DNA of 64,000 bases from Enterobacter cloacae subsp. cloacae ATCC 13047 (GTDB taxonomy: Bacteria > Pseudomonadota > Gammaproteobacteria > Enterobacterales > Enterobacteriaceae): NCBI RefSeq assembly GCF_000025565.1, contig NC_014121.1, forward strand, positions 4,860,216-4,924,215. The letters are read 5' to 3'. The translations under genes were made by a program, and so were the position numbers. Each line of letters begins with the position of its first letter. Within the stretch, counting starts at the first letter, position 1. This document shows, one piece after another, positions 63,574 to 64,000 of this stretch. The notes under the pieces were generated by a model that made no database searches, was not told the origin of the DNA, and was given only the letters and a program-made list of their open reading frames with translations.

Positions 63574-64000
63574 ACTCGTTGTCCTGTTTCACCGTCAAAT
63601 AAGTGCAGGTGATTTTCCGGCAGGTGCAGCCACAGCGTGCTGCCTGCTTTCGGGCGTTCCTGATGCGGCAGACGCACCACCATTTTTTGCTCGCCCCAGC
63701 GTCCATGCGCCAGGTTATCTGCACCCAACATCTCCAGCGTGTCCATCACCAGCGGCACACCGCCGTCCGCCTGAGAGGTTAAACCAATATGCTCCGGGCG
63801 AATACCGAGCGTCATCTTACGCCCGGCGTAGCCACGATAGTACCAGTTGATGGGCAATGCCATCCCGCTTTCCAGCTCAAAGTGGGTGCCCGCGCTGCTG
63901 ATCCGCCCTTCCAGCAGGTTCATTGCCGGGCTGCCGATAAAGCTCGCCACAAAACGGCTGGCCGGTTTTTCGTACACCTCCACCGGCGTGCCAATCTGTT
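63570..64000 (-). CDS. ugpC: sn-glycerol-3-phosphate ABC transporter ATPase, C-terminal part
   Basis: The last 142 residues are visible; the gene runs off the right edge (family length about 356). The visible part begins [20 protein letters not shown] and includes [12 protein letters not shown], the end of the MalK-type ATPase domain, and the C-terminal OB-fold regulatory domain with [10 protein letters not shown] and [12 protein letters not shown]. The Walker motifs lie outside the window. It energises import of G3P and glycerophosphodiesters and is cotranscribed with ugpQ. Confidence 0.95.
   Translation of the reverse strand, partial: QIGTPVEVYEKPASRFVASFIGSPAMNLLEGRISSAGTHFELESGMALPINWYYRGYAGRKMTLGIRPEHIGLTSQADGGVPLVMDTLEMLGADNLAHGRWGEQKMVVRLPHQERPKAGSTLWLHLPENHLHLFDGETGQRV

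Overview
The window is a stretch of enterobacterial core chromosome. Gene content, gene order and predicted proteins are very close to the Escherichia coli K-12 damX-aroB to ugpQ-ugpC region. The GC-rich codon use, the two families of short intergenic palindromes and the absence of some K-12 genes (rtcR-rtcBA between malT and glpR, yhgA between feoC and bioH) suggest an Enterobacter or close relative (Lelliottia, Klebsiella). The genus is an inference from memory of these proteins; no search was run.

Layout. 1-5468 (minus): start of damX, shikimate genes aroB and aroK, and the DNA-uptake operon hofMNOPQ, whose last gene hofQ carries a frameshift. 5589-17033: mrcA (PBP1a), nudE, igaA, yrfG-hslR-hslO, yhgE and pck. 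17094-18373: a complete IS4-family (IS10-like) insertion with 9-bp target duplications, inserted in an intergenic palindrome between pck and envZ; its transposase has a C-terminal frameshift. 18419-30545: ompR-envZ, greB, tex/yhgF, the Fe(II) uptake operon feoABC, bioH, gntX, nfuA, gntT. 30657-42233: maltodextrin enzymes malPQ and their activator malT, then glpR-glpG-glpE and glpD. 42320-53802: glycogen operon glgBXCAP, asd, yhgN. 53803-54785: a small accessory island with features of P4-type satellite phage immunity (ash-like reading frame, C4/CI-like antisense RNA, 148-residue gene). 54794-64000: gntRKU, yhhW, yhhX, the sRNA ryhB, yhhY, ggt, yhhA, ugpQ and the end of ugpC.

How the genes work together. 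Most of the carbon genes handle C6 and C3 supply: gluconate import and phosphorylation (gntT, gntU, gntK under GntR, with operators visible before gntT and gntK), maltodextrin breakdown (malPQ under MalT), glycogen synthesis and breakdown (glgBXCAP), glycerol-3-phosphate oxidation (glpD under GlpR) and gluconeogenesis (pck). Iron control appears twice as Fur-type boxes, before feoABC and overlapping the ryhB promoter. Envelope functions include PBP1a, IgaA, EnvZ/OmpR and Ggt.

Most interesting points: the satellite-immunity remnant between yhgN and gntU; the exactly bounded IS element with a start-codon-sequestering inverted repeat; two single-base frameshifts (hofQ, transposase) that need read-level confirmation; and the ryhB locus. 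Roughly ten copies of a CCCTCTCCC/GGGAGAGGG palindrome and four REP/BIME-like elements occupy the intergenic gaps.
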